From: CAZVPF01 sp964628195 | GTDB lineage: Bacteria > Planctomycetota > Phycisphaerae > Sedimentisphaerales > Anaerohalosphaeraceae | Assembly: GCA_964628195.1 (NCBI GenBank) | Contig: CAZVPF010000044.1 | Location: 1 to 22,977 of the forward strand | Length of the DNA stretch: 22,977 nucleotides | Direction: 5' to 3' | In this document: positions 8,625-17,407 of the stretch, piece after piece | Numbering within the stretch: the stretch's first letter is position 1 | Layout of the letters: every line of letters starts with the position of its first letter | Notes under the pieces: model-generated | The model's input: the letters and a program-made list of their open reading frames with translations, nothing else | Database searches by the model: none | Told to the model about the DNA's origin: nothing | Made by a program: the position numbers and the translations under genes

Positions 8625-11441
8625 TTACTTAACAAATAAGATTATTGTGCTTATCTTTCCGCCTGGCACTTTCAATTTTATAATTCCGTCTTCGCTGATC
8701 TTCAAAGGATTACGGTTAGATTCGTCTAAGTTGGCTTCGAAAGCTGATTTTATATGCTTTGCTAAAACAATTGTGCCCTCGATCATCTCATCAGTCGGAT
8801 TATACACACGTATCACGATCCCGTCATCATTTTCAGACTTTTTTACCGCAGCGGTTTGCAATTGCGCCGGCGACACCTGCAAAAAAGTATCCGAAAGGGG
8901 CAAATCTCCGTTGTCATTGACACTGGTCTGATATACACATGGCGGGCAAATGTACTTTTCTGTAACATCGTATAAGTTTGCAGATTCCCATGTACCTTTA
9001 TGCGGGTACAGGGCGTACTCGAATGTATATTCACCAAGACACTGGGGACCATGCTGCGAAGGCTCTTCAGTCGCACATTTATGGTCAGTAGCTATCTTAA
9101 CAGGTACGCATCTAAGCAGGGTCAGTGAAATTGTACGATATTGATCCCTTGATATCTCATACTCCGTCAATGTTTTGTTCAAGACCGCCAAGCCTTCTTT
9201 TCTGTCTGAAAGGTCCACAAAATGCTGCATAGGCAAGGTTTTCATCTGGCTGTCATAAACGCCCTGATCGTTAATTTCCTGAGCGATAGGACGTTTGTCT
9301 ACGTTGAAATGGCCCTGGGCAGCAGAGAAATCGGTTTGGATACTGCTCGGGAAACAAACACGCAAACGATGGTCCATGGCCCGGTTCTGAACAGTGGTCT
9401 TTATCTCTACATAAGGCTGATCGGCTCGAATGGTTACTATGCTGCTGATCATTAGTTCAACCCTGTTCTTTGAGCGGACAGAATTTATTCTGTCACCGCT
9501 TTCTGCGACTTTCAGCAACAAACTGATCCTGTAAGAAGTTACCAAAGGGCCGTCTTCTATAAGCGCAATTTCAGCCCGCGAAGTCATACTGTTTATTACC
9601 TCGTCCTGCACAGGAGGCACCCGTTGCCAGTAATCGCCAATATCCCCACTGTCCTCAAAATAAAGCAGACCATAATAAACTCGGCCTGTTTCTTTATTGG
9701 TTAAATCGATGGTTCCATTTTGATTTATCTTTACCGCTAAATACTTATTCTCCATTCGATTGGGACCGTTCACCTGTGTGCCGAAATCATAATGATCATG
9801 CCAGAAAATTTTATTGGCATCAAATTCCCCAACCGGCCTGATCTTCAATATCTTATACCCGCAGGCTGGAATTTTTCCCGTACTCAAATACATAGTGTGC
9901 CGGCTGCAGAAAAAAGGCAACGCCCGCCTTCCTTCCACGTTGACAGGGGAAACATTTTGCTTGTTAAGGATCGGCTGAACTTCAAGCTGATCGCCCTTTT
10001 CGTCCTCAATTTCAAGCCAGTCGGCCTTGATATTTGCCGGCATATCTATCGTCACATGTATTATGGTCTGCAAAGGACGAGGGACCGGATTTATTATCGC
10101 AAGCAATACATCTGTCTTTTCATAACAGGACAGGTCGACATTTTGAAGGATGCCTGTAGAAGCGTGGTCGACAATTACCTGACTCAGCTCGATTACCTGT
10201 GTAAGTTTGTATTCTGTGTCATTCGCCGTTTTATCAAGAGTTACCCCGTTAATGGCATCATGAGAATGAGCCTTAAGCAGGTATTGCCATGCCTTTTCTA
10301 CAAATGCCCCAGGATATTCAACCCCGAATAAAGAAGCCAGTACAGCCAGCGGTTCGGCATAACGAATCAGCTGGTTCTGCGCGGCCCTGTTTAATATTTT
10401 AAGCGGCATTCGGGTTGCAAGGGCATTGCCGGAAACATCAGCGGCGGGACCATCGCGCAGCTCACCCTTTATGATTTCTAACCGCAATTTCTTATTATCA
10501 ATTTCATCTTTTATTGCAGAGGCATATTCCTGTAATGAGCTGTGCTTCACCTTTCTTTGCTCATCTGAACTATTGAGCTTGTCAATTATCTGATCGATGA
10601 AAGGTGCAAGCACCGTTGAGTCGGTTCCATTGCCCAGAAAACGATGCCCTGGAACAAGGGTATCCTTCGTAGTCTGCCAAATGTCATCAAGTGCATTTTC
10701 TAAGAAACCAGGGTTCCATTCATGATTCGGCACTTGTGTCATTTCTGAATAAACATCTGAGTCTGCCCTGTGCCACAGCCACCCCTTTTGACCCCACTGA
10801 ACTTCAAGTTTACAGGAAGAACTCTGCAAACGATGTCCATATATCGCAGGGATAACCGCATTGAAATAAAAATTAGCTCTGCCTCCATCACCAAGCCGCG
10901 TAGCAGTAAGTTTTGTTCCGTCAGGACTTTCCCATAAAAATTCACAATAAGGGGCGCGTTTTTTACTAATATTTTTGCCTATTACAACAAAGTCCATCCC
11001 AAATCCCGCGAGGATTTGGGGCAATTGCGCAGTTTGCCCCCAGCCAAAAGAAAGATAACCAACCCTGAGACAGCCGCCAAATTCTTTTGCCCGGTTTGAA
11101 CCGACCAGAAGATTTCTTATAAGAGCCTCGCCGCATACCGGATACTCGTCCGGCAGATTATACCACGGGCCAATTTGCAAACGACCTTCTTTAATGAGCT
11201 GTTTGACCCGAACTTCGTTTTCCGGCCGGAATTCCAGGTAATCTTCTATTCCAATAACTTGGCTGTCAAAAACAAAGCTTTTAAAGTTTGGCAGATTTTC
11301 AATCGTCTCAAGGAGCTGGTCCATCATACGAACAAGCCGCATTCTCGATTTCCACACAGGGACTCTCCATTCACGGTCCCAGTGCGTATGCGTAATGATA
11401 TGACCAATCTGCTGATTTTGAGTATTACTAACTTCAGGCAT
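8625..11441 (-). CDS. GH38 alpha-mannosidase-like protein lacking the nucleophile Asp
   Basis: A 938-aa protein starting at ATG with no signal peptide, so presumably cytosolic. The N-terminus has the GH38 signature HTHWDREW (zinc ligands expected at His20 and Asp22), GPWYNLPDEYP at 91-101, LPQILAGFG near 140, and a later SHDAINGVTLD segment (zinc-ligand His near residue 395). The central and C-terminal beta domains follow, giving normal family length. GH38 enzymes are retaining alpha-mannosidases whose nucleophile and zinc ligand is the Asp of a YxPDSFG-like motif. Here that stretch reads GYLSFGWGQTAQ, with Phe132 at the Asp position (codon 11046-11048 on the minus strand). The codons around it are clean, so this is not an obvious frameshift. 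A bacterial MngB-type role on imported alpha-mannosides fits the context but the missing residue makes activity doubtful. It lies 38 bp after the beta-helix gene, with only a weak ribosome binding site. Confidence 0.85.
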   Translation of the reverse strand: MPEVSNTQNQQIGHIITHTHWDREWRVPVWKSRMRLVRMMDQLLETIENLPNFKSFVFDSQVIGIEDYLEFRPENEVRVKQLIKEGRLQIGPWYNLPDEYPVCGEALIRNLLVGSNRAKEFGGCLRVGYLSFGWGQTAQLPQILAGFGMDFVVIGKNISKKRAPYCEFLWESPDGTKLTATRLGDGGRANFYFNAVIPAIYGHRLQSSSCKLEVQWGQKGWLWHRADSDVYSEMTQVPNHEWNPGFLENALDDIWQTTKDTLVPGHRFLGNGTDSTVLAPFIDQIIDKLNSSDEQRKVKHSSLQEYASAIKDEIDNKKLRLEIIKGELRDGPAADVSGNALATRMPLKILNRAAQNQLIRYAEPLAVLASLFGVEYPGAFVEKAWQYLLKAHSHDAINGVTLDKTANDTEYKLTQVIELSQVIVDHASTGILQNVDLSCYEKTDVLLAIINPVPRPLQTIIHVTIDMPANIKADWLEIEDEKGDQLEVQPILNKQNVSPVNVEGRRALPFFCSRHTMYLSTGKIPACGYKILKIRPVGEFDANKIFWHDHYDFGTQVNGPNRMENKYLAVKINQNGTIDLTNKETGRVYYGLLYFEDSGDIGDYWQRVPPVQDEVINSMTSRAEIALIEDGPLVTSYRISLLLKVAESGDRINSVRSKNRVELMISSIVTIRADQPYVEIKTTVQNRAMDHRLRVCFPSSIQTDFSAAQGHFNVDKRPIAQEINDQGVYDSQMKTLPMQHFVDLSDRKEGLAVLNKTLTEYEISRDQYRTISLTLLRCVPVKIATDHKCATEEPSQHGPQCLGEYTFEYALYPHKGTWESANLYDVTEKYICPPCVYQTSVNDNGDLPLSDTFLQVSPAQLQTAAVKKSENDDGIVIRVYNPTDEMIEGTIVLAKHIKSAFEANLDESNRNPLKISEDGIIKLKVPGGKISTIILFVK

Positions 11442-11479
11442 ATTTCTAAACTATCAATTAACTTAACACGGTCAAAATT

Positions 11480-14400
11480 CTATTTTGTACTGAATTTCCA
11501 AATACTTCCCTTATTAACACCCTGGCTGTCATGTTCATCAACTCGCCAATAATAAACAGTCGAATCATTGAGAATGCCCGGGTCATATATTGCAGAAGTT
11601 CTGTTACCCTTAAATTCTGTGGAAAGCGTACCCGCATCTGCAACACTACGATAACTGGTTCCAAGATATATGTCAAAGGACACAGCATCCGAAGTGGGCG
11701 ACCAGTTCATGTCACTGTTAACGCTTACATCTTTTTGCTCGTCATAAGGGGATGGGTTGTAAAGACGGGGGAAATCCGTTTTCAAGCCGATATTGGATTT
11801 ATCAATATCTACAAATCCCAAAGAAAACGCGGGAGAGCCCGGACTCAGCGAGTAATCGTCATTAGCGGGATCAGCAAAAAGCGGGTCCGATGTTAATGAA
11901 TTCTGGTCGTATTTATTGCTGTAGAGTGTTTTCCAGTTTGTTAAGGTATCGGGGCCGGGGATCTTATTTATCTTGTGGGTTCCACCGCCTTCCAGATAAA
12001 AGATATTGTTATCTGAATCGGCAACTGTAGTTTCCTCAAAGTCTGTTGCATTATAAAAATCATACATCGTGCCCGATGTTCCATCGGTTCTAACATAGAT
12101 AATATTTTTTGTAAAAGTAAGGTTACCATAATCATACTGGCTTCCTCCTTTGATATAATTAATTGCCGAACGGCCGTCTAACTCGGAGACCAATATATTA
12201 TTAGTAATAAGATTGTAAGCTCCTTTAACATTTATACAGCAATCGTTGGTGCTTCTGATATCATGAAAGATGTTATTCCTGATAGTGGTATTGCTCGTGG
12301 CATCGTCGAGATAGACTGCCATAGCCCAACCCCTTGAAGGGTCATAGGTCAGGCCCTGAATATCATGGACCCAGTTATTCTCGATTACATTGTCAAGACC
12401 ATTGTCTCTAAGGCTTATCGCACCGCAATCTTCAGTGTCCTGAATAACCTGGTATATATGATTATATTTTATATTGTTATTACAACCTGTCGCTAATTCC
12501 CAGGCTCCGGTTTGCGGAACAGTTTGCCACCCGAGCGCCTGAACACCAGCAGATGACCCCTGGATAGATATACCGTACCTGGGCATATTGTGTATAAGAT
12601 TATGTGTGATCTCATTGTACCCGCTTTGCCAGAGATATATCCCTGAACCATTTCCGACCAGCCTGCCGCAATGATGTATGTGGTTGTTGGAAATCAGGTT
12701 ATCACGGTTGTCCTTGATTTGGTCACTGAGATCGCTGATAACCCCTTCACCGGGATTCTTACCAGCCATTAAAATGCCATAATATCCGCAATGTGAGATC
12801 GTATTGCCGTAAACTGTATTATTTTGGCAGTAATTATCCATGCTTATTCCGCAAAAACCCGCATTGGTCAGCGTGCAGTTTTTCACTGTTATGTTTGCGG
12901 TATTTTCCATCCTCATCAGGCCTTTTCTGTTCTCCTTGCCCGGGCGGGCGTATATAGCACCGGGTAATCGCCCCCTGTCAGCAAAACTGTGCGTAAATTT
13001 AGAGTAACACAATGTCAATCCTTCGAACCTGATATGTTGAGCCCTGTTGTTTTCGTCTGAACCTGCAACTTCAAAAATGTTTTCTAAAGCAGGTGCTATT
13101 ATGACCTGGTCTTCGATAGGAGTGCTTACAGGCCAGTAGTAAAGGTGCCCGGTGCCTTTATCAAGATAAAATTCTCCGGCCATATCCAGTTCATCTTTTA
13201 TACCCTGAATGAAATACCTGTCATCGACAGTAATAGCAAAATAGAATTGTGGAACAGGGTCCTCAAGAGTTACGGTTCCGGCAACGGAGTCGATATTCTC
13301 TATAGGGCTGATAAGACTGCGGAAATCTTCCCAAGAAAAAATAAATACCTGGCCACCGGAATAATCCGACCAATTATCAACATCACCCGCAGCATATCCG
13401 AAAGTATCCATGTCGTCAAGACCATCCACGGTTTCAACATGATAATAACCCGTATTGGGTGTCCTGGCTTTAATAGAACCAACGCCGTTCTCAAATAACT
13501 GGTCAAAGCTCCAGGTTCCGTTGTCAACGTCAGGCAGAAATGTTTTGTAAATATTTCCGGAATCGAGCGTCCAGCCTGTTACTCTTCGGCCTCCGATGAA
13601 AACAGGGGTTTCGCCGGGATAGTTCGTGTATACAACTTCGTAACCGTCTCTTCCGGAATCATTTTCATCGAACTTTACGGGCGAATCAATATAATATTCT
13701 CCGCCTCGAATATATATATAGAAATCCTTCGTCATTCCGGCGGCAATTTCCTGCTGTACCGAATACCTTGCCCTTTCAATCGTAGCGAAAGGCCTGGCAA
13801 AAGTCCCGGGGTTATTGTCGTCGCCATCGACGGCAACATAACGAACCGAACGATCTTGAGGCCAGTACTGTGTATAAGTTGCAAAATCTGAAAAATTCAC
13901 TTCACCGTTTCCGTCAATGTCGGCGACATTACAGTCTTTATCCAGGATGCAATCGCTTTGCAGCCACTGCCCGGCAAATACCTGAAGATTGGCCCACAAA
14001 AGAGCCGGGCGATGAACAGTCCTGAAACTCCAGACATCTCCCTTTGTAATTACATGTGCAACTTCATCGACCCGCCAGTAGTAATTGGTATAGTAGTCGA
14101 GATTATCCGGGCTGAAAGACGTCGCAGCTGTATTAGTGATATATTCATCAGACGCAACCGTGGCCCTGTACACAGAATCATAGGAGGTACCAAAATATAT
14201 ATTATGGTTTGCAGCCCCAAGTGCTGACTGCCAGCTCAGTGCAGCATTTAAGTCAACATTTTCCGCAAGGTCGTTTGGTATCGGGTCATAAGCCTTATCC
14301 AGCTGGGAAACCTCTGCCCATATTATGGTATCCACTCCATTGTAAATAAACTTGACAACACCTGCACCGTCGTACGCTGTCAATCTGCCGTCGTCGTACA

Positions 14401-15067
14401 GGCCCACATATCCCGAAAAATCATAACCCTCAATTAATATCGAACCGCCCTGTATATCTACATTTGAGCCCGGACCTATCAGAAGAAAATTAGTAGTGCC
14501 GGGAGTACCGGCAATTTGAATCTGCCCGCCATCAACGTTGACCTGACCTGCAGGCGTACCCCAGCCGACACGGAACTGACCGCCGCAGTCGTATATACCG
14601 CCGTTCATTTGCACAGTTCCGCTGCCTCCCATATTGCTTCCTAAAAAGGTATGAGAAGTCGTGGTCACCATTCCGCCTTCTTCTATGCGAAGTTCCCCGT
14701 TAACTCCACCCAGAACACCGATTGTTGCAGTAACAGCAGTGATTGCAGCGTCGTCATTAACAACGACCAGCCCGTTCGAGTTGTAACCGGGGTGTATATG
14801 ACCCGATGTCATGGTTAAAGAACCGCCGCTGTTAATGTGGAGTTCTGTGTCAACCCGTGTATCAATCCCGCTTAAAGTTACAGCCGTGTCGAGAATACAA
14901 TGGTCAATACCTATAAGTGCAGTCAAAGTCGGCAAGGTGTCATCTTGCCAATTGGCAGGATTTGACCAGAGAAAATCACCGCTGTCATTATCAAAAGTGT
15001 TGGCAAAAGCTCCGCAGGTAATTAAAAAAATCAAAAACCAGTACAAAACATTACTTATTCTTACCAT
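11480..15067 (-). CDS. Large secreted modular protein: beta-strand module, Fn3-like, dockerin-like, parallel beta-helix, Fn3-like
   Basis: A protein of 1195 aa from the ATG at 15067, which AGAGG precedes by 7 nt; an in-frame GTG at 15070 is less well spaced. Numbering from that GTG, modules are: signal peptide 1-23; a Gly-rich beta-strand module ~24-254 (FLWSNPANW, GVLGGVNGEL, FRVGWGTPAG); an Fn3/Ig-like domain ~260-351 (NHNIYFGTS, YYWRVDE, VWSFRT); a dockerin-like EF-hand ~379-403 (DIDGNGEVNFSDF); a right-handed parallel beta-helix ~410-1085, starting RYVAVDGDDNNPGT and rich in N-x-I/N-N-x-I rungs; a second Fn3-like domain to the end. Beta-helix proteins of this type include polysaccharide lyases and GH120-like enzymes, but I cannot assign a catalytic site. 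It probably binds or degrades the locus substrate at the cell surface. The N-terminal module is shared with the PEP-CTERM protein at 20527-21357. Stop TAG. Confidence 0.8.
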   Translation of the reverse strand: MVRISNVLYWFLIFLITCGAFANTFDNDSGDFLWSNPANWQDDTLPTLTALIGIDHCILDTAVTLSGIDTRVDTELHINSGGSLTMTSGHIHPGYNSNGLVVVNDDAAITAVTATIGVLGGVNGELRIEEGGMVTTTSHTFLGSNMGGSGTVQMNGGIYDCGGQFRVGWGTPAGQVNVDGGQIQIAGTPGTTNFLLIGPGSNVDIQGGSILIEGYDFSGYVGLYDDGRLTAYDGAGVVKFIYNGVDTIIWAEVSQLDKAYDPIPNDLAENVDLNAALSWQSALGAANHNIYFGTSYDSVYRATVASDEYITNTAATSFSPDNLDYYTNYYWRVDEVAHVITKGDVWSFRTVHRPALLWANLQVFAGQWLQSDCILDKDCNVADIDGNGEVNFSDFATYTQYWPQDRSVRYVAVDGDDNNPGTFARPFATIERARYSVQQEIAAGMTKDFYIYIRGGEYYIDSPVKFDENDSGRDGYEVVYTNYPGETPVFIGGRRVTGWTLDSGNIYKTFLPDVDNGTWSFDQLFENGVGSIKARTPNTGYYHVETVDGLDDMDTFGYAAGDVDNWSDYSGGQVFIFSWEDFRSLISPIENIDSVAGTVTLEDPVPQFYFAITVDDRYFIQGIKDELDMAGEFYLDKGTGHLYYWPVSTPIEDQVIIAPALENIFEVAGSDENNRAQHIRFEGLTLCYSKFTHSFADRGRLPGAIYARPGKENRKGLMRMENTANITVKNCTLTNAGFCGISMDNYCQNNTVYGNTISHCGYYGILMAGKNPGEGVISDLSDQIKDNRDNLISNNHIHHCGRLVGNGSGIYLWQSGYNEITHNLIHNMPRYGISIQGSSAGVQALGWQTVPQTGAWELATGCNNNIKYNHIYQVIQDTEDCGAISLRDNGLDNVIENNWVHDIQGLTYDPSRGWAMAVYLDDATSNTTIRNNIFHDIRSTNDCCINVKGAYNLITNNILVSELDGRSAINYIKGGSQYDYGNLTFTKNIIYVRTDGTSGTMYDFYNATDFEETTVADSDNNIFYLEGGGTHKINKIPGPDTLTNWKTLYSNKYDQNSLTSDPLFADPANDDYSLSPGSPAFSLGFVDIDKSNIGLKTDFPRLYNPSPYDEQKDVSVNSDMNWSPTSDAVSFDIYLGTSYRSVADAGTLSTEFKGNRTSAIYDPGILNDSTVYYWRVDEHDSQGVNKGSIWKFSTK

Positions 15068-15070
15068 CAC

Positions 15071-15100
15071 ATTGCCTCTAAACTAATTGCCTCTAAACTA
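15071..15100 (-). repeat. Perfect 15-bp tandem duplication in the leader of the beta-helix gene
   Basis: Positions 15071-15085 and 15086-15100 are identical (attgcctctaaacta on the + strand). On the transcribed strand each copy carries TTTAGAGGCA, so the Shine-Dalgarno-like AGAGG is present twice, 15 nt apart; only the copy nearest the gene is correctly spaced for the ATG at 15067. Confidence 0.95.
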
Positions 15101-15117
15101 ATAGTGTAAAAAAATAC

Positions 15118-15123
15118 ATTATA
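15118..15123 (-). promoter_or_regulatory. Possible -10 element for the beta-helix gene
   Basis: The 221-bp gap between the beta-helix gene and the upstream rhamnose-mutarotase-like gene is very AT-rich. On the minus strand it holds a TATAAT here and another at 15177-15182. Neither has a convincing -35 box at 16-18 bp. An internal promoter would make sense of the large gap in an otherwise tight operon, but this rests on one hexamer in AT-rich DNA. Confidence 0.25.
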
Positions 15124-15291
15124 AAAATGGCTGCAACTTAAAAACTGTTTGATATACAGGCTTATCAATAAAAATTATTATATAAAAAAATACATGCAAA
15201 ATGCCTTCAATTTGCGACATTTTTTCCGTCATTTTTATGCAAAAAAATATTATTAACAGGTTTACGCCAGCATGCATAGATTGTCCCATTA

Positions 15292-15708
15292 TTATTCGAG
15301 ATCGTACACCATTTCCATCTCTTTCCACCATTCTCCATCTGCCCTGTTGGATAACGGTATCTGCATCGGGCCGGTAAGTTTCAGCCATTTTAGGAATTTG
15401 GGTTCGTCGTCCACCCTTTTCATATCCTCTTTAATATTATCACCTACATATTCGAAGTAGCTGAACAAGTAATAGTTGCCATCAGGAAATTGGGTCAGAT
15501 AAATGGAGTAGTTTTGTATATTAATTTCTTTAAGCTTCGCATTGACTTCCGGCCATGGACTTTCGTGCATTTCTTTATAATTTACCAGTTCCTCTTCTTT
15601 CAGGCCTATAACCATTCCATACTTCTGTGGTTTGTTCATTTGCGTACATCCACCAATCAACAGAGTTATTGTTATAAACAGTGATATGATTTCGAGATAA
15701 CGTGTCAT
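15292..15708 (-). CDS. L-rhamnose mutarotase-like (RhaM/DUF718) lipoprotein
   Basis: A 138-aa protein. Residues 1-21 form a lipoprotein signal with lipobox IGGC (Cys21). The rest matches the RhaM fold: YKEMHESPWPEVNAKLKE at 44-61 has the Tyr and His spaced as in RhaM (Tyr44, His48), followed by NYSIYL, YLFSYFEY and a C-terminal WWKEM (Trp127-Trp128), all family hallmarks. RhaM interconverts the alpha and beta anomers of L-rhamnose in the cytoplasm; a lipidated, exported form is not the classic arrangement, so its role here (anomer conversion before uptake, or sugar binding) is inferred. The ATG has AAAGG upstream. It sits 47 bp downstream of the symporter gene, suggesting co-transcription and a link to uptake. 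The presence of this family hints at L-rhamnose or another deoxysugar (such as fucose) in the substrate. Stop TAA. Confidence 0.75.
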   Translation of the reverse strand: MTRYLEIISLFITITLLIGGCTQMNKPQKYGMVIGLKEEELVNYKEMHESPWPEVNAKLKEINIQNYSIYLTQFPDGNYYLFSYFEYVGDNIKEDMKRVDDEPKFLKWLKLTGPMQIPLSNRADGEWWKEMEMVYDLE

Positions 15709-15755
15709 TGTTTTCCTTTACTGATAATTTAATTACATTGTATCAAGTCCCTGTT

Positions 15756-17345
15756 TTACCAGAATACACGATTTAACAGCAAATAAATCACTGTCAGAAT
15801 CACTAACAGGACCCCCCACAAAATCCATATAGACTTATCTCCGTTCATAAGAAAATTTCGGAAAGTAACCGGCGGCAGACCCTCTTCAGGAGGCAAAGGC
15901 CGTGTGAATAATGATACAACAATTTCGAACAATACGAGAATCATAAACAGATAAAACGCAACCAGCATGGAATGAGGCCACCAAGACGCATCAGGAAAGA
16001 TAAACAGATAGAAAGCCCCGACTGTCAGACTGACCGTCGTTCCTATGACAAGGGTAAGGAACCCGGCGGCGGGCGTAGCTCTTTTCCACAATACACCTAC
16101 GATAAAAACCGCGGACATCGGGGGTGCAAAAAAGCCTATCATTGCCGAACTCATCGTGAACAGATCCATATATTGACGCACATAATCAAAAGCCAGAGCT
16201 ATGGCTACACCTATAAGTCCCGCTAATACCGTAATTATACGCCCTATGTTTTTCGTCTCGGATGAGGTTGCTTTCGGCCGCCAGTGTTTTTTATATATTT
16301 CCAATGTAAAGACCGTACTCAAGGAATTGAGGCCTGAATCTATTGTACTAATTAAAGCTGCCATGATTACAGCTAAAATCAAACCTATGCCTCCTGTAGG
16401 CATATGATTTACCACCATCGTAATATATGCCTGTTCGCTGTTTTCAAGATTTGGATGCAGAATACGACACATAACCCCTGGTATAAAAAATATAAGCGGG
16501 GTCAGTATTTTGAGGAATCCGGCGAATACACAACCGGCCTGGCCTTGGTGTAAGTTCCTGGCGCCCAAGACCCGCTGAACTATGGTTTGATCGGTACACC
16601 AGAACCATATACCCAGCACTGGATACCCGAACACGATCGCCGGCCAAGGCCAGGTGGAGTCGGATGCCGGCCTGAACAGCACCCAGAAATCTCCCGGCAC
16701 ACCTGATACAAGATTACCAATCCCCCCAATCTTTATCAGCCCGATAATTGCCATCCATGCACTGGCAGCGATTAGCAGAATGGATTGAAAAGAGTCCGTT
16801 ATAACTACCGCTGTAAGACCGCCAGCCACAGTAAAACTCGTTGCGATCACACTTAACAGCAACGCAGAAAGCCATATTTTCCAGCCGAGAATCTGACTGA
16901 ACATAAGGGCTCCAATAAATAATGTGCCTCCCACCCAAATCCACATTGTCGTTAATAAAACATACCAACTCAAAAATACCCGACTATGGTAGCCATAACG
17001 AATATTTAAAAACTCGGGCATAGTGCTGACTTTGGTATTCAAATAGTGAGGAACGAAAACCATTGCCAATATAAAAAGGAAAATGCACGCCAGCCATTCA
17101 TAATTCGCCCCTACGATTCCAATTGAGTATGCCATCGCAAAGACCGCGATCATGAAGGAAGGGCTTACATTTGTTCCAAAAATACTGAGACCGACATTGA
17201 ACCATCCAAGGTTCCGTCCTGCAAGAAAAAGATCCTCGTTATGGCCCTTTCGGAAACTTACAAAAAAACCGATTGCCAAAACAGAACAAACATACAAAAA
17301 CATTATCAAGTAATCTATAAACGATATTTTATCCGCGATATTCAA
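15756..17345 (-). CDS. Sodium:solute symporter (SSS/SGLT-like sugar transporter)
   Basis: A 529-aa polytopic membrane protein with about 13-14 hydrophobic segments, the normal size for the SSS family. SGLT-type hallmarks are an N-terminal LAGRNLGWFNVGLS segment, FWCTDQTIVQRVLGARNL in the middle, and AALISTIDSGLNSLSTVFT, which carries the Ser/Thr residues of the Na2 site. It likely imports monosaccharides or small sugar derivatives with sodium across the inner membrane. No ATG fits: the start appears to be TTG at 17345, preceded by GAGAGA; the next Met (residue 15) is inside the first membrane segment. It lies 58 bp downstream of the intact sulfatase and 47 bp before the RhaM-like gene, so it probably imports products released by the locus's hydrolases. 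The transported sugar cannot be read from the sequence. Confidence 0.88.
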   Translation of the reverse strand: MNIADKISFIDYLIMFLYVCSVLAIGFFVSFRKGHNEDLFLAGRNLGWFNVGLSIFGTNVSPSFMIAVFAMAYSIGIVGANYEWLACIFLFILAMVFVPHYLNTKVSTMPEFLNIRYGYHSRVFLSWYVLLTTMWIWVGGTLFIGALMFSQILGWKIWLSALLLSVIATSFTVAGGLTAVVITDSFQSILLIAASAWMAIIGLIKIGGIGNLVSGVPGDFWVLFRPASDSTWPWPAIVFGYPVLGIWFWCTDQTIVQRVLGARNLHQGQAGCVFAGFLKILTPLIFFIPGVMCRILHPNLENSEQAYITMVVNHMPTGGIGLILAVIMAALISTIDSGLNSLSTVFTLEIYKKHWRPKATSSETKNIGRIITVLAGLIGVAIALAFDYVRQYMDLFTMSSAMIGFFAPPMSAVFIVGVLWKRATPAAGFLTLVIGTTVSLTVGAFYLFIFPDASWWPHSMLVAFYLFMILVLFEIVVSLFTRPLPPEEGLPPVTFRNFLMNGDKSIWILWGVLLVILTVIYLLLNRVFW

Positions 17346-17390
17346 GTAATATCTCTCAATAATTAAGGTAATTTAAAATACAGGATTAAA

Positions 17391-17407
17391 ATAGTGTAAC
17401 ACACTAT
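17391..17407 (-). promoter_or_regulatory. Hairpin overlapping the sulfatase stop codon (possible weak terminator)
   Basis: A perfect 7-bp inverted repeat (ATAGTGT, 3-nt loop, ACACTAT) spans the TAG stop of the intact sulfatase. On the minus strand it is followed by TTTTAATC. The stem is AT-rich and the T-run short, so it is at most a partial terminator or a processing/stability hairpin that could lower expression of the downstream symporter and hydrolase genes. Confidence 0.35.
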
